Of a stretch of DNA of 49,015 nucleotides, positions 21,355 to 30,860 are shown in pieces. The position numbers and the translations under genes were made by a program. The DNA is taken from positions 1-49,015 of IMG/VR virus record IMGVR_UViG_3300021589_000001. One strand, 5' to 3'. Source of the stretch: a virus. Below the pieces are notes generated by a model. The model did no database searches and was not told the origin of the DNA. It was given only the letters and a program-made list of their open reading frames with translations. Positions within the stretch are counted from its first letter, which is position 1, and each line of letters begins with the position of its first letter.

Positions 21355-22723
21355 GTTGGATAACCTGAAGGTAGCGTTGAAGCTGAGACTTGACCCAACC
21401 TGGTTTATTGAGGAGGTGGTCGGGGTGGAGATGTTTCCTAAGCAACGAGAGATTATGTCTACCTTTTATAAGAACAACTACCGGGACCTGGTCCTGGCGT
21501 GTGGGATGCGAGCAGGCAAATCTGCCCTGGCCGCCATGTTCGCAGTAGTCGAATTTGCTCAGCTCCTGACTCTTCCGGACCCACAATCCCACTTCCACCT
21601 GCTACGGTCCCAGCCCATCGCAATCTCAGTCGTCTCAACATCCGAATCCCAAGCTCTCGACTCCGTCTTCTCCAATGCCCGCACAATGATTGAGGACACC
21701 GACTGGTTTTCTACCTTTAACCTTTCTATCCGTGACCTTGTTGTCCGAGACAAAAGTAAGAACATCCTTCTCAAGACCCTGTCATCCTGGTCTACAACCG
21801 CCATAGGTCGTTCCAACAAAACGGTTATCTTAGATGAAGTATCTAACTTCGAACGGACTGCCGGACGCCGGGGCGCTTGGCAGGTGTACACCAAACTCCG
21901 CAAGTCCACAGACACCTTTAAGAGCGCCGGTCATACCATAGCCATCTCCTCACCTACCGACCCAAACGACATCATCATGACGCTATACAAACGCAACGAC
22001 CCCAAAACCCTCCGTTACCTGCTCCCCACCTGGGAGATGAACCCTAACTACACTGAAGAAGAACTGCGCCAAGAACATCGCTTTGACCTCGCCGCCTTTT
22101 ACCGTGACTATGCCTGCCAACCCGCCAGTGTCTCCGGCCAAATGTTTCCCGAACCCTTACACTTCATCCGTACCACCAACGCTCTTACACAAGACCATCC
22201 CAACATAGACACCCTCCGCGTCCTTGCCATTGACCCAGCCATCCGTAACGACTCCTTTGGTGTCGCTACTGGTTACATCTCCCCCGACAACAAAATAGTC
22301 GTTGACGGTGTAGCCCGTTTTACCCGTGAGCACGGCGCCCCTTACATCTCCCCATCCATGGTCCGGGAGTTCCTGGAAAACAAGATTCGTACTCATAACA
22401 TTGTCGCGATAGTGTTTGATACCTGGATGTACCCCGAGCTCATCGAGCACCTTGATGCCCTGGGTGTTACACCTGTGCAGCACATTGTGAGGAAAGAGGA
22501 CTATGACCGGTGGAAAGAGCTTGACGCAGCCGGTCAAGTCGAAGTTGTGTGGGATGAGGTGCTTCAGCATGAGACAGAGAACTTGTATATTGTATCCGAA
22601 AGGAAGGTGGACCATCCACCCCAGGGTTCTAAGGATGTGGCAGACTGCGTAGCAAATGTCATTTGGTTCCTTGCAACACAGCCTCTGCCTGTTACGGAGG
22701 TGGCGGTATGTCAGGCATTTTAG
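21347..22723 (+). CDS. terL: Terminase large subunit
   Basis: 458 residues, the DNA-packaging motor. Walker A ACGMRAGKSA (51-60), Walker B VILDEVSNF (Asp163, Glu164), motif III region HTIAISSPTDP. The nuclease domain has VLAIDPAIRNDSFG (Asp296) and IVAIVFDTW (Asp358), the RNase H-fold acids. ATG 21347 follows GGAGG; the frame is open upstream but overlaps terS. From about 21540 to 22360 the coding strand becomes pyrimidine-rich with C-ending codons while the start and end of the gene are purine-rich, without any break in the protein. Confidence 0.93.
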   Translation: MSELDNLKVALKLRLDPTWFIEEVVGVEMFPKQREIMSTFYKNNYRDLVLACGMRAGKSALAAMFAVVEFAQLLTLPDPQSHFHLLRSQPIAISVVSTSESQALDSVFSNARTMIEDTDWFSTFNLSIRDLVVRDKSKNILLKTLSSWSTTAIGRSNKTVILDEVSNFERTAGRRGAWQVYTKLRKSTDTFKSAGHTIAISSPTDPNDIIMTLYKRNDPKTLRYLLPTWEMNPNYTEEELRQEHRFDLAAFYRDYACQPASVSGQMFPEPLHFIRTTNALTQDHPNIDTLRVLAIDPAIRNDSFGVATGYISPDNKIVVDGVARFTREHGAPYISPSMVREFLENKIRTHNIVAIVFDTWMYPELIEHLDALGVTPVQHIVRKEDYDRWKELDAAGQVEVVWDEVLQHETENLYIVSERKVDHPPQGSKDVADCVANVIWFLATQPLPVTEVAVCQAF

Positions 22724-22736
22724 GAGGTGATATAAC

Positions 22737-24152
22737 ATGGGTGTAATTGCTAAACTGGCTGGTTGGCTTGTGAAGCTGGCAGGTAACCCTGTGACCGAAG
22801 CCCAGAGTATTGGGTCAGAGTTAGTCCGCACGCTCGTTGAGCGTAGCAACTTTGCTGACCTTCACCCCTTCCAGGCTTACAGCCTCTTGTATCATGACGA
22901 ACCCGACATCGGGGGTGCAATCGACCGGCTTTCAACTCTCGTAGCCCAGTCCTACCGTGGTGTCTCTCTCCGTGACTTCACCGGCTCCTCTGCTGAGACC
23001 CAGTGCCTCGAACTCGCAAACAACATCTCCCAGTCCCTCCACTTCCCCGCTCTCATTGAACAATGGACCGAGGGCCTCCTCACTTACGGCAACGTTTTTA
23101 TCCGCAAGGACGACTTCTATGTCTTGCCCACTGAACACATAACCCTTCGCCCCCGTTCCCTCCCATCCCTCACCGAAACCATCACCGAGGCTGAGCTCCT
23201 GTATCTCAACGAAGGTGACACCACCAGAGAACAGAAGTTTAAGTATACTGATGTCTACCACCTCAAGTTCAAGGACACCCCCATCTTCTTTACCGACATC
23301 CTCGGGCGCCAGACCTATGGCCTTTACTCCCCTTCTCCCCTCTCACGCCTCCTCCTAACGACCTGGTGGAAACGCCAAACCATGATTATCGACGTGCTCT
23401 GGCGTTGGCGTATGGTTCCTCACGAGCACCACAAAATTAGCTCTTCACTCTTCGACATCTCACGCTACTCCGGTACAATCGAAGAGCGTCGGCAGAAAGC
23501 TACCCAAGATGCCGAGACTACAATTCGGAGCTATATCACAAAGCTTAAGACCCAGGCACCTGACCAAGGGTACGTTACCACAGACAACATAGATATTGGG
23601 GTAGTAGAATCGAAAACCAAGTTCATGGAGTCCAATGAGCTGTTAGCACAGTTGGACGAGAAGGTGTGGCAGGCCCTGAACTTACCCGAAAGCACTGTGT
23701 CTGGTCGGGCCCGGGGGTCCTATGCCAGTGAGTTGGTTTCGAGCAGTTTCGTAGGCATTAAGGTGTCGGCTCTCATGGCAAAGATTGAGCCAGTGTTGTT
23801 GGACATATTGAAGAGGAGGGTGAAGACTGTGGATAAGTCGTTGCCGTATGATAGGTTGAGGTTGGAATATGGGTTTGAGTTGGAGGCCGCAAAGATAGAG
23901 AAGTTCAGGGCCGCCAGCATCATGGCATCGTTGGGTGCATTCACCCTGGAGGAGATTAGGGCCCGGGCTGGGTACCCCGCGGAGGTGAGTGGCGAATTAT
24001 TCAAGATTCCGACGACACGGCCCCCTGGGTCTAAGGCACCTGGTGATGTCCTTAGGGATGTGCAGCGGGGTACTGAGCCGGAGGCGGAGACGCCATGGAG
24101 TGAGGATGAGCATAGTGTAAGTTGGCGTAAAACAAAGGAAGTAGAAAGGTAG
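22737..24152 (+). CDS. Portal protein
   Basis: 471 residues, starting behind TAGGAGGTGAT. DEPDIGGAIDRLSTLVAQSY, VFIRKDDFYVLP, YGLYSPSPLSRLL and LDEKVWQALNLPESTVSGR are typical phage portal segments (HK97/SPP1-type clip and stem regions). It forms the dodecameric ring through which DNA enters the capsid. It directly follows terL as usual. The C-terminal tail is charged. The middle of the gene (22840-23500) shows the same pyrimidine-rich coding strand as terL. Confidence 0.85.
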   Translation: MGVIAKLAGWLVKLAGNPVTEAQSIGSELVRTLVERSNFADLHPFQAYSLLYHDEPDIGGAIDRLSTLVAQSYRGVSLRDFTGSSAETQCLELANNISQSLHFPALIEQWTEGLLTYGNVFIRKDDFYVLPTEHITLRPRSLPSLTETITEAELLYLNEGDTTREQKFKYTDVYHLKFKDTPIFFTDILGRQTYGLYSPSPLSRLLLTTWWKRQTMIIDVLWRWRMVPHEHHKISSSLFDISRYSGTIEERRQKATQDAETTIRSYITKLKTQAPDQGYVTTDNIDIGVVESKTKFMESNELLAQLDEKVWQALNLPESTVSGRARGSYASELVSSSFVGIKVSALMAKIEPVLLDILKRRVKTVDKSLPYDRLRLEYGFELEAAKIEKFRAASIMASLGAFTLEEIRARAGYPAEVSGELFKIPTTRPPGSKAPGDVLRDVQRGTEPEAETPWSEDEHSVSWRKTKEVER

Positions 24153-24182
24153 TTATAGTCAAAAACATAGGAGGTGATGTGA

Positions 24183-24581
24183 ATGGGAAGTTTTTCGAAC
24201 TATTTGGAGAACAAACTCTTGGACCACGTATTTATGAAGACGGCGTTTTCGCAGCCGTCGTACATCTATGTGGCATTGAGTACAGCAGACCCGGGTGAAG
24301 ATGGAAGTGGTCTCAGTGAACCTTCGGGTAATGGCTACGCAAGAGTACAGACCAGTGGGTCAGACTGGAACAATGCATCTGGTGGACACATAGACAACGC
24401 TGTCGACATAGAGTTTCCAGAAGCTACAGGGGACTGGGGAACCATCACACATTTTGCCCTGCTGGATGCCGACACTGGTGGGAATCTGTTAGCGTATGGT
24501 TCTTTGTCCCAGTCGAAGACGATAGGGTCTGGAGACACGGCGAAGTTCAAGGCTGGAGACCTGGACATAACGTTAGACTAA
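24183..24581 (+). CDS. Tail-fibre-associated protein
   Basis: 132 residues. FSNYLENKLLDHVFMKTAF, YIYVALSTADPGEDGSG, GYARVQT, DIEFPEATGDWGTITHF and TGGNLLAYGSL are the motifs of a widespread small phage structural family often annotated as tail fibre protein. It is located at the start of the fibre gene block and is probably an adsorption-apparatus component. Confidence 0.75.
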   Translation: MGSFSNYLENKLLDHVFMKTAFSQPSYIYVALSTADPGEDGSGLSEPSGNGYARVQTSGSDWNNASGGHIDNAVDIEFPEATGDWGTITHFALLDADTGGNLLAYGSLSQSKTIGSGDTAKFKAGDLDITLD

Positions 24582-24606
24582 GCCACGTATAGGAGACCTA
24601 TATACC

Positions 24607-24900
24607 ATGGAGATAGCGTACCTGGACCACGATAATGTCATTGATGTGCAGCTACAAGCTGATAATGCACCCATAGACCTTGCACACGTGACCCGCATGG
24701 ACTTAGTGTTCGATGACGTAGTGATATCATCGGAGGAGTATCCTGATGTCTTTGATTGGTCAGTAGGTGAGGGAATGGTGCGTATCAAGTTGTATGGAGT
24801 CCCGATAGAGCGGAGGTATTATGACGCTGAATTGATTGTCTATGACGACTCGACGCCACATGGAGTGGTTTGGGGTATCATACCTATATTGGTGAAATAG
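24607..24900 (+). CDS. Small beta-rich virion protein
   Basis: 97 residues, MEIAYLDHDNVIDVQLQ then VTRMDLVFDDVV and YYDAELIVYDDSTPHGVVW. It looks like a small immunoglobulin-like or fibre-linker domain of the kind found between phage fibre genes. The ribosome site TAGGAG lies upstream. Function unknown. Confidence 0.6.
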   Translation: MEIAYLDHDNVIDVQLQADNAPIDLAHVTRMDLVFDDVVISSEEYPDVFDWSVGEGMVRIKLYGVPIERRYYDAELIVYDDSTPHGVVWGIIPILVK

Positions 24901-24902
24901 CT

Positions 24903-26633
24903 ATGGGCTGGCTGGGCAGTTACGAGTACCGGAAGAAAGTAACTATACAGGGGCAATCTGGTGTGGGTAGCAATTACGCGGTGCACCTGAGGATAGGGAG
25001 TTCGTCAGGTGGGGACTTCCATTTGGAGGGACACTGTCAGAACTTCCCACATGATATACGATTCACTAAGGATGATGGTGAGACCGAGTTATACTACTGG
25101 ATTGAGGACCTGAGCGCTGACCCCATTGACGTATGGGTGAAAATCCCGGATAGTCTGGATACAAACATTGATATTTATGTGTACTATGGTATGAGTGGAG
25201 TGCAGACTACGAGGGATGGAGACAATACATTTGATTTCTTTGATGATTTCACTGGTAACAGTGTAGACTCGGAGAAATGGGATGTGAGTGGCAGTGAGAT
25301 TTTAGTGGTAGATGGTAACTTGAAGATTAAGCCGGGTACTGGTTCCGAAGCACTTGTGTCTTCGAAGGACACTCTCAACATGCCTTTCCAATTTAAGTGC
25401 AGAGGCTTTGTTCCCTCGGGTGACGGACGATACGGCTATCATGGTATGAACAAGTTATACAAGGACTGGGGCTATGGTGATGACAATGCAATATGCTATT
25501 GTCGTCACGTTTCAGAGGGGCGGTTGGCTGCGACAGCAAAAACAGAGTCTGGTATTAAGAACGTTCAATACTATGCAAACTACTGGGATTTGGATACGTG
25601 GAGTATCTTTTGGATAAAAGCAAAGGATACAAGTCAGGTTAAGATTTGGTTGCCGTCAATATCATACTGGGGAACCTTAGACCAGTACATTGCAGATGTA
25701 GCATTTAATGTGAAACTTGGAGTTTGGATGGACTCGGGACAGAGTACTGATGCTTACAGCGAGTATGACTGGGTGTTTGTAACCAAGTACCATGACCCCG
25801 AACCCTCCTTTAGTACTGCATCTTCTGAAGAACACTTAATCACCCTCTCAGGGTCAGCTGTAAGCTCTGCAACTACTCAAGGTACATTCAGCAAACTGTG
25901 TGCTATGGTTGGCTTTCTGTCAGGTCTCTCTGTACCGTCAGGTGTCCTCACTTCCATGTGGTCCCTTTCTGGCCAGTCTCCTGCTCAGTCCACCGCAGTT
26001 GCACCTCTTGCTGTTGCTTACCCCCTCTCTGGCTCTGCGTCTGCTCAGTCCGCCGTTTCTTCCATCCTAAAACCTTGCCTCGGCCTCATCGGCACCATTC
26101 CCTGTTGTGCTACCACTTGCTCTGTTCTCAAACCGCTCCGCTCACTCTTCGGAACATCTGCTGCCAATGCCACTGCTCTTCCCCCTCTTACCCTCCTTTA
26201 CTCCCTCTCCAGTACAATACCCTGCGTTAGTACCCTGACTTCAACACTCTTCCGTGTTTTCAGCATGCGTAGCCTGTCTCCTGGTTCCAGTACCCTGGTT
26301 GGTTCCCTTGCCAGGACTCGCCAGTTCTCTGGGACCGTTTCTTCCCTTGTGACCACTACCAGTTCGCTGCATCAATCATTTGCACTCACTGGTACAAGTA
26401 CTCCCTATTCCACTACTACCGGTTCCCTATCCCCAATAACCTTCCTATCTGGTACAGCTCCAGCAACTTCATGGTTGGTCTTATCGCTGCGTCGTGCTCG
26501 GTCCCTCGCGGGTTCTTCTCCCTGTGTCTCCTCCTGTTCCGGTTTCTTATCACATATCTTTCTCCTGAAGCACTTCGGGAAACCATATGTGCCGTTGTCC
26601 TGTAGAAGTTTTAGGTGGCGAGGTCTGAGATGA
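24903..26633 (+). CDS. Fibre protein: DUF2341 domain, jelly-roll and twelve 20-residue repeats
   Basis: 576 residues. YEYRKKVTIQGQSG, HDIRFTKDDGETELYYWIED and VWVKIPDSLD form a DUF2341 domain (~10-110), often linked to carbohydrate binding. A ConA/LamG-like region follows (FFDDFTGNSVDSEKWDVSG to ~300). From nt 25840 to 26570 come about twelve repeats of 20 residues, such as LSPGSSTLVGSLARTRQFSG and TSTPYSTTTGSLSPITFLSG. The same repeat fills the protein at 28379-30466. ATG 24903 directly follows the previous stop. It is a likely receptor-binding fibre. Confidence 0.75.
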   Translation: MGWLGSYEYRKKVTIQGQSGVGSNYAVHLRIGSSSGGDFHLEGHCQNFPHDIRFTKDDGETELYYWIEDLSADPIDVWVKIPDSLDTNIDIYVYYGMSGVQTTRDGDNTFDFFDDFTGNSVDSEKWDVSGSEILVVDGNLKIKPGTGSEALVSSKDTLNMPFQFKCRGFVPSGDGRYGYHGMNKLYKDWGYGDDNAICYCRHVSEGRLAATAKTESGIKNVQYYANYWDLDTWSIFWIKAKDTSQVKIWLPSISYWGTLDQYIADVAFNVKLGVWMDSGQSTDAYSEYDWVFVTKYHDPEPSFSTASSEEHLITLSGSAVSSATTQGTFSKLCAMVGFLSGLSVPSGVLTSMWSLSGQSPAQSTAVAPLAVAYPLSGSASAQSAVSSILKPCLGLIGTIPCCATTCSVLKPLRSLFGTSAANATALPPLTLLYSLSSTIPCVSTLTSTLFRVFSMRSLSPGSSTLVGSLARTRQFSGTVSSLVTTTSSLHQSFALTGTSTPYSTTTGSLSPITFLSGTAPATSWLVLSLRRARSLAGSSPCVSSCSGFLSHIFLLKHFGKPYVPLSCRSFRWRGLR

Positions 26634-28378
26634 AAGACGAAGCTTGGTTATCTGCAATAAGGAAGTTAGGTTTGGACCATAGGTATGAGTGGCAGTTACG
26701 GTATGCCAGGAATTTCTTATCTCAACAAATCACACGGGTAGAGAGGACTTTGTTTTTACCACGCCCTGGGTTGTCGTTGAGAGAGAACAGACGCCGGTAT
26801 ATGAAATTTGAGAAATACAAGCGTGAGAAAATAGCACGTCTGAAACATAAGCTTGCATGTGTAAAGAAGGAACTGGAGTTTAGGGAAAAGGGAGTTGTAA
26901 AGCGAGACCCAATTGGTACAACTTACTACTTGGATGTTAATGGAGTTGAAGATACCTTGTTTGGTAAATGGACTTTCACAAACGGTAGTTCACTTGTTAC
27001 AAGTGGTCATGGTAAAGCTACTACAGAACTGGAGGTAGGCTACTATGTTAGGCCAACTGGTGGTGAAGAGTGGTATAAGGTCACGAGTATTAACAATGAT
27101 GATGAGTTTGTAATCTCGCCTGCGTTCCAGCAGACCTCAGTGAGTGATGTAGATGTTGAGTTCAATAACTACAATGGCATAGGTACTTTGACGCCGTATG
27201 TACACCTAAACCAGTTCACCACAGACCATGTGCGAATCCCTGGTGACGTGTTAAAGGTTCGTACAAACCAAACCCATGTGTACGCGGGTACTGATATTGT
27301 TTTTGACGAATGTGGTACCGTAGAGCAGTTGATTCAGATTAAGGGTTGTTCTGCAGATGATAACCCCTGGTTTGACGACATATTCACACCTCCTGTGATT
27401 AGGTTCAGGAATACTGCAAATCAGTTGTATATGGATTCTATTGATTACTGGAAGCTATCGAGATTAGAGTTTTGTGAGTCCACTGATACTTATGGTATAC
27501 TCCACCTCTTTGTGTCAAATCATATTACACTGGACCGATGTTACTTGAGAGATGCATCCTACTCAGGTTTAAACATAAGCTACTCGGGTGACATTCTCAT
27601 AAGAGATAGTTGGCTATGGAATAATACACAGCGTAATATCGATGCATGGCAAGCAGAGTTTAAATGTGTTCGTTGTTGCCTCTATGGTGGAAGCTCAGGT
27701 ACTGATGAAGGACTGTACCTTTCACCAGCCGTTGCAGAGCTTGTGGACTGTCTTTTTGGCTATGAGTACGATGGTGACCCGTCTGCTCATGATGAAGATG
27801 ATGTGCTCTTTGTGTTCCCAGGTTCACGGGTTCATGCGAGAAATTGTAAGTTTGAGGGGTATATTTCCTTCAATGCTAGTGCTCCTGGTTGTGTGTTTCA
27901 TAGTGAGGACCATAACCAAAAGGGTGCACACAAGAGTTTATACCTTTGTGGTAGGGTTGTTAAAGTAACCGATATTGTGAGAACTGGAGGTGCCAGTAGT
28001 TCAGCAAAGATGGTTCCCAACTATTTGTGTGGACCCAACTTCCCCTTGACAATAGCAGGAGATTTCTGTGCTGGTGATTTCAGGTTGTGGTTGCCTGCGG
28101 AGCAGAAGACGGTGACGATTTATTTGAGGACTTACGGATACTCAACCCTACCCACAGCGAATGAGCTGTACATCGAGGCTTCATATTTAGATGAATCTTC
28201 AGGTGGTCATCGCGCAGTTTGTAGGTCGACACAAACGGTGTCAGCTAATGATACGTGGACAGCGTTTTCAGTTACCTTTACGCCTGCGCAGGAAGGTTGG
28301 GTGTATGTTACAGTGTTTTTGAAAAAGTATGAGAGTAACTCTGGGGTGTATGTGGATATTAAACCGGTGGTGAGTTAG
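26630..28378 (+). CDS. Beta-helix tailspike-like protein
   Basis: 582 residues from ATG 26630, which overlaps the upstream stop (ATGA); a GTG 15 bases earlier is an alternative. An N-terminal helical basic segment (~1-95) may anchor to the particle. Then SLVTSGHGKATTELEVGYYV and a run of short strands such as LSRLEFCESTD, ITLDRCYLRDAS, ILIRDSWLWNN, VELVDCLFG read like a right-handed parallel beta-helix (pectate-lyase type). The C-terminal part (TIYLRTYGYSTL ... FTPAQEGWVYVTV) is a carbohydrate-binding-like jelly roll. Cysteines are frequent along the helix. It is probably a host-surface-binding or depolymerising spike. Confidence 0.7.
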   Translation: MKDEAWLSAIRKLGLDHRYEWQLRYARNFLSQQITRVERTLFLPRPGLSLRENRRRYMKFEKYKREKIARLKHKLACVKKELEFREKGVVKRDPIGTTYYLDVNGVEDTLFGKWTFTNGSSLVTSGHGKATTELEVGYYVRPTGGEEWYKVTSINNDDEFVISPAFQQTSVSDVDVEFNNYNGIGTLTPYVHLNQFTTDHVRIPGDVLKVRTNQTHVYAGTDIVFDECGTVEQLIQIKGCSADDNPWFDDIFTPPVIRFRNTANQLYMDSIDYWKLSRLEFCESTDTYGILHLFVSNHITLDRCYLRDASYSGLNISYSGDILIRDSWLWNNTQRNIDAWQAEFKCVRCCLYGGSSGTDEGLYLSPAVAELVDCLFGYEYDGDPSAHDEDDVLFVFPGSRVHARNCKFEGYISFNASAPGCVFHSEDHNQKGAHKSLYLCGRVVKVTDIVRTGGASSSAKMVPNYLCGPNFPLTIAGDFCAGDFRLWLPAEQKTVTIYLRTYGYSTLPTANELYIEASYLDESSGGHRAVCRSTQTVSANDTWTAFSVTFTPAQEGWVYVTVFLKKYESNSGVYVDIKPVVS

Positions 28379-30466
28379 ATGGAGGAGTGGATTTTAGGTG
28401 TTCCTGTTCAAACGGTTGAAGAATTTGAGTGGGCGTTAGGCACACCCTATGTGTTGTTCACACCTTCAGTTCCTGGTTTCGTCGAGTTGTCTGGTACCTC
28501 CTCAGGTGAGTCTTGTGTCCAAGGTGTTGTCTCGGCTTCGTATTCCACGGCGGGTGGTGTCACAAGTGTGTCTTCAACCTTGGGTTATGTTTCAGCTGTC
28601 CGTACTATCAGTGGAGTTGTGAGCCCGGTGACTACTACTCAGGGGATAGTGTCACCGGTTCGGACTGTAGCTGGTGTGTCCCCAGGTTTGTCTACTACCC
28701 AAGGTGTAGTGTTAGTCAGTCAATCTCTCGTCGGTTTAGTCACCGGTCTTGGTGAGTCCCAGGGTGTTATATCAGTAGTCTACTCAACCATAGGGACGTC
28801 TGCTGGTGTTACTACATCCCAGGCTGCTATCTCCATGGTGTTAACCACTATCGCCAGTTCCTTCGGTACCAGTAGCACAGTTGGGCTCGTTTCACTTACA
28901 CATGCCTTCACCGGTACCATTACCTCACAATCCAGCACCTCAGGTTCATTGACCCTGCCACTTTATCTATTCGGTACTACCACCTCGGTGTCTTCTACGC
29001 AGGGTATCATTACTCGGTCCAGAAACATCATGGGTACTGCCCCCGCCACATCAACTGTTCTTGGTACCACTTCCATGTTACGAACTCTCACAGGTTCCAC
29101 GTTCAGTTTGTCCAGCACAACACCCCTTCTTTCCTGTGTCTACACTCTAACTGGTGTCTTACCAGCTTCCGCAGTTGCTGTTGGTACCATTTCACGTCTC
29201 TTTGTCCTCACTGGTCTAAGCTCCGTTTCATCCAGCACCTCCGGTAGTCTCACCCTGCCTATTTTCCTATCTGGTACAATTGCTTCCCTTTCCGAGACCA
29301 CAGGTTCCATTTTCCGAGTTTTATCACTCACAGGTTCATCACCCGGTTCCTCTTCCATCCAAGGCCTTACCTCTCTTTCGCGTTCTCTCACTACCACTGT
29401 TTCCTGCACCTCTACCCTCTCTGGTACTCTCACCCTACCTTTCTATTTGTCCGGCAGTTCTTCATCCCTCTGTTCCACCCAGGGTCTCATAAGTCGCGAA
29501 TGTTCAGTAACGGGTGTTTCACTTGGTTCCTCTACTATCCTGGGTGTCCCCTCTTTGACACGTACCCTGACCTCCTTGGTCCAATCCCTCTCAGCCATTT
29601 CTGGTTCTCTTTCCCCTGTTTTCACCCTCTCTGGCCTCTGCTCTTCATCATCACTTGCCGTTTCAGCCCTCTCCTCGGTTATGCCACTGTCAGGTTCATC
29701 TTCACCAACTTCTTACCTCACCAGTCTCCTCCATCTTACCATCTCTCTAACCAGTTCGCTCACACCTACCTCTTCACTCACAGGTTTCCTCTCCTTGGTT
29801 GGAGAAGTCTTCCTCACCGGTACCTTAGCTGCCCTTGCCACATCTTTCGGTTCCCTCATCTCATCTTACTCCATTTCCGGCTCCTCTTCCTCACTCTGCA
29901 CTCCTACTGCACTTCTTCGTCGTACCTTACCTATCTCTGGTGACCTGACTGCCCAGTCCTCTCTTATTAGTACCCTGCTTCGTACCTTTTCAATCTCGGC
30001 CCTGGCCTCTGGTACTACCAGTGTCTTGTCAGTGCTTTCACGTGTCCAGTCCTTAATCGGGCCCACCGCTGTTAGTTCTACACTCTCTGGTTCCATCACC
30101 CGGGTGGCCACTATCTCGGGTTTACTCACCAGTTTTTCCACACTCTCTGGTACCATAACAATTCCTATTGTCGAACTCGTCGGGGTTTCCAGTGGTACCT
30201 GCACTACAACTGGTTACCTGACCGCCGCGTATATCTGTTCAGGCTCATCCTCTATGTCCAGTACCTGCACTGGAATCCTTACCGTTGGTGTTCCCTATGT
30301 GTGGACAGATACATGTGTTAAGTTGATTACTACGAAGAAGGAGTGTGCTAAGCCGGGCGAAGCAGTCCAGCTTGTTACAGTAGCCAGGAGAGGTGTGAAA
30401 TCTGTGACTGCGAAAAAGAGGAGTGTTGCGGCAACTGAGTATTGTGAGGTGAATATGAATGTGTAG
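28379..30466 (+). CDS. Fibre protein made of about thirty 20-residue repeats
   Basis: 695 residues. After a 39-residue head, about thirty repeats of 20 residues run to residue ~640, with consensus close to TxxSxSSTxGxLSxxxxLSG; examples are TITSQSSTSGSLTLPLYLFG and TIASLSETTGSIFRVLSLTG. One unit has 22 residues. Ser/Thr make up a large part, charged residues are nearly absent. The basic, Cys-containing tail (CVKLITTKKECAKPGEA) differs. The regular period suggests a beta-solenoid or trimeric shaft. The DNA repeats are diverged, so this is an old array kept by selection. The coding strand in the repeats is T/C-rich. Confidence 0.75.
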   Translation: MEEWILGVPVQTVEEFEWALGTPYVLFTPSVPGFVELSGTSSGESCVQGVVSASYSTAGGVTSVSSTLGYVSAVRTISGVVSPVTTTQGIVSPVRTVAGVSPGLSTTQGVVLVSQSLVGLVTGLGESQGVISVVYSTIGTSAGVTTSQAAISMVLTTIASSFGTSSTVGLVSLTHAFTGTITSQSSTSGSLTLPLYLFGTTTSVSSTQGIITRSRNIMGTAPATSTVLGTTSMLRTLTGSTFSLSSTTPLLSCVYTLTGVLPASAVAVGTISRLFVLTGLSSVSSSTSGSLTLPIFLSGTIASLSETTGSIFRVLSLTGSSPGSSSIQGLTSLSRSLTTTVSCTSTLSGTLTLPFYLSGSSSSLCSTQGLISRECSVTGVSLGSSTILGVPSLTRTLTSLVQSLSAISGSLSPVFTLSGLCSSSSLAVSALSSVMPLSGSSSPTSYLTSLLHLTISLTSSLTPTSSLTGFLSLVGEVFLTGTLAALATSFGSLISSYSISGSSSSLCTPTALLRRTLPISGDLTAQSSLISTLLRTFSISALASGTTSVLSVLSRVQSLIGPTAVSSTLSGSITRVATISGLLTSFSTLSGTITIPIVELVGVSSGTCTTTGYLTAAYICSGSSSMSSTCTGILTVGVPYVWTDTCVKLITTKKECAKPGEAVQLVTVARRGVKSVTAKKRSVAATEYCEVNMNV

Positions 30467-30707
30467 ATGGGATACAAAGTATATTAGGAAGTTAGTAGGT
30501 GGTTTGTGTATAGTGAGTGGGTCCTTTCTATTGTTGGAGCACCTGTACATGTTTGGTCATTTTGATGTGGAAGTACTGGGTCATGAGTACTATGGGTTGG
30601 CACTCATTGTGTGTGGGTTCCTACTCAACGTGGACTGGAGACAGTTGCGGGACATAAGAAGTGTGAAAGACTTGATTGATGAGGGCATAAGAAAACATAG
30701 GAGGTGA
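30459..30707 (+). CDS. Two-pass membrane protein (holin-like?)
   Basis: 82 residues. KLVGGLCIVSGSFLLLEHLY and YGLALIVCGFLLNV are membrane segments separated by a short loop; the C-terminus is charged (RDIRSVKDLIDEGIRKHRR). Size and topology fit a class II holin, but the location inside the virion block also allows a membrane-associated assembly factor. GAGGTGA lies ahead of the ATG, within the end of the previous gene. Confidence 0.55.
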   Translation: MCRWDTKYIRKLVGGLCIVSGSFLLLEHLYMFGHFDVEVLGHEYYGLALIVCGFLLNVDWRQLRDIRSVKDLIDEGIRKHRR

Positions 30708-30712
30708 TGTAT

Positions 30713-30850
30713 ATGCCACATAGCAATGGAACTGGCCCTATAGGTTGGGGTGCTCGAGACGGTCGTGGCCGAAAGTATGGTGGTCGTGGCCAGCGTACAA
30801 ACAAGAAGGGTGCTGGCCGAAAGACTGGTGGTAAGAAAGGAAGTTGTTAG
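30713..30850 (+). CDS. 45-residue Gly/Arg-rich protein (DUF5320-like start)
   Basis: Frame MPHSNGTGPIGWGARDGRG, then RKYGGRGQRTNKKGAGRKTG to KKGSC, with TAGGAGGTGAT upstream and a clean ribosome site for the next gene behind it. The opening MPxxxGTGPxGxGxxxGRG resembles the DUF5320 proteins of anaerobes and archaea. The Arg-Gly content suggests nucleic acid binding. Confidence 0.65.
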   Translation: MPHSNGTGPIGWGARDGRGRKYGGRGQRTNKKGAGRKTGGKKGSC

Positions 30851-30860
30851 GAGGTGACGC

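Noticed and set aside
21540-23500. Horizontal insertion inside terL and portal
   Set aside because: Motifs and reading frames run through the composition change without duplication or break, so a simple insertion is not supported; the bias itself is kept as a finding.
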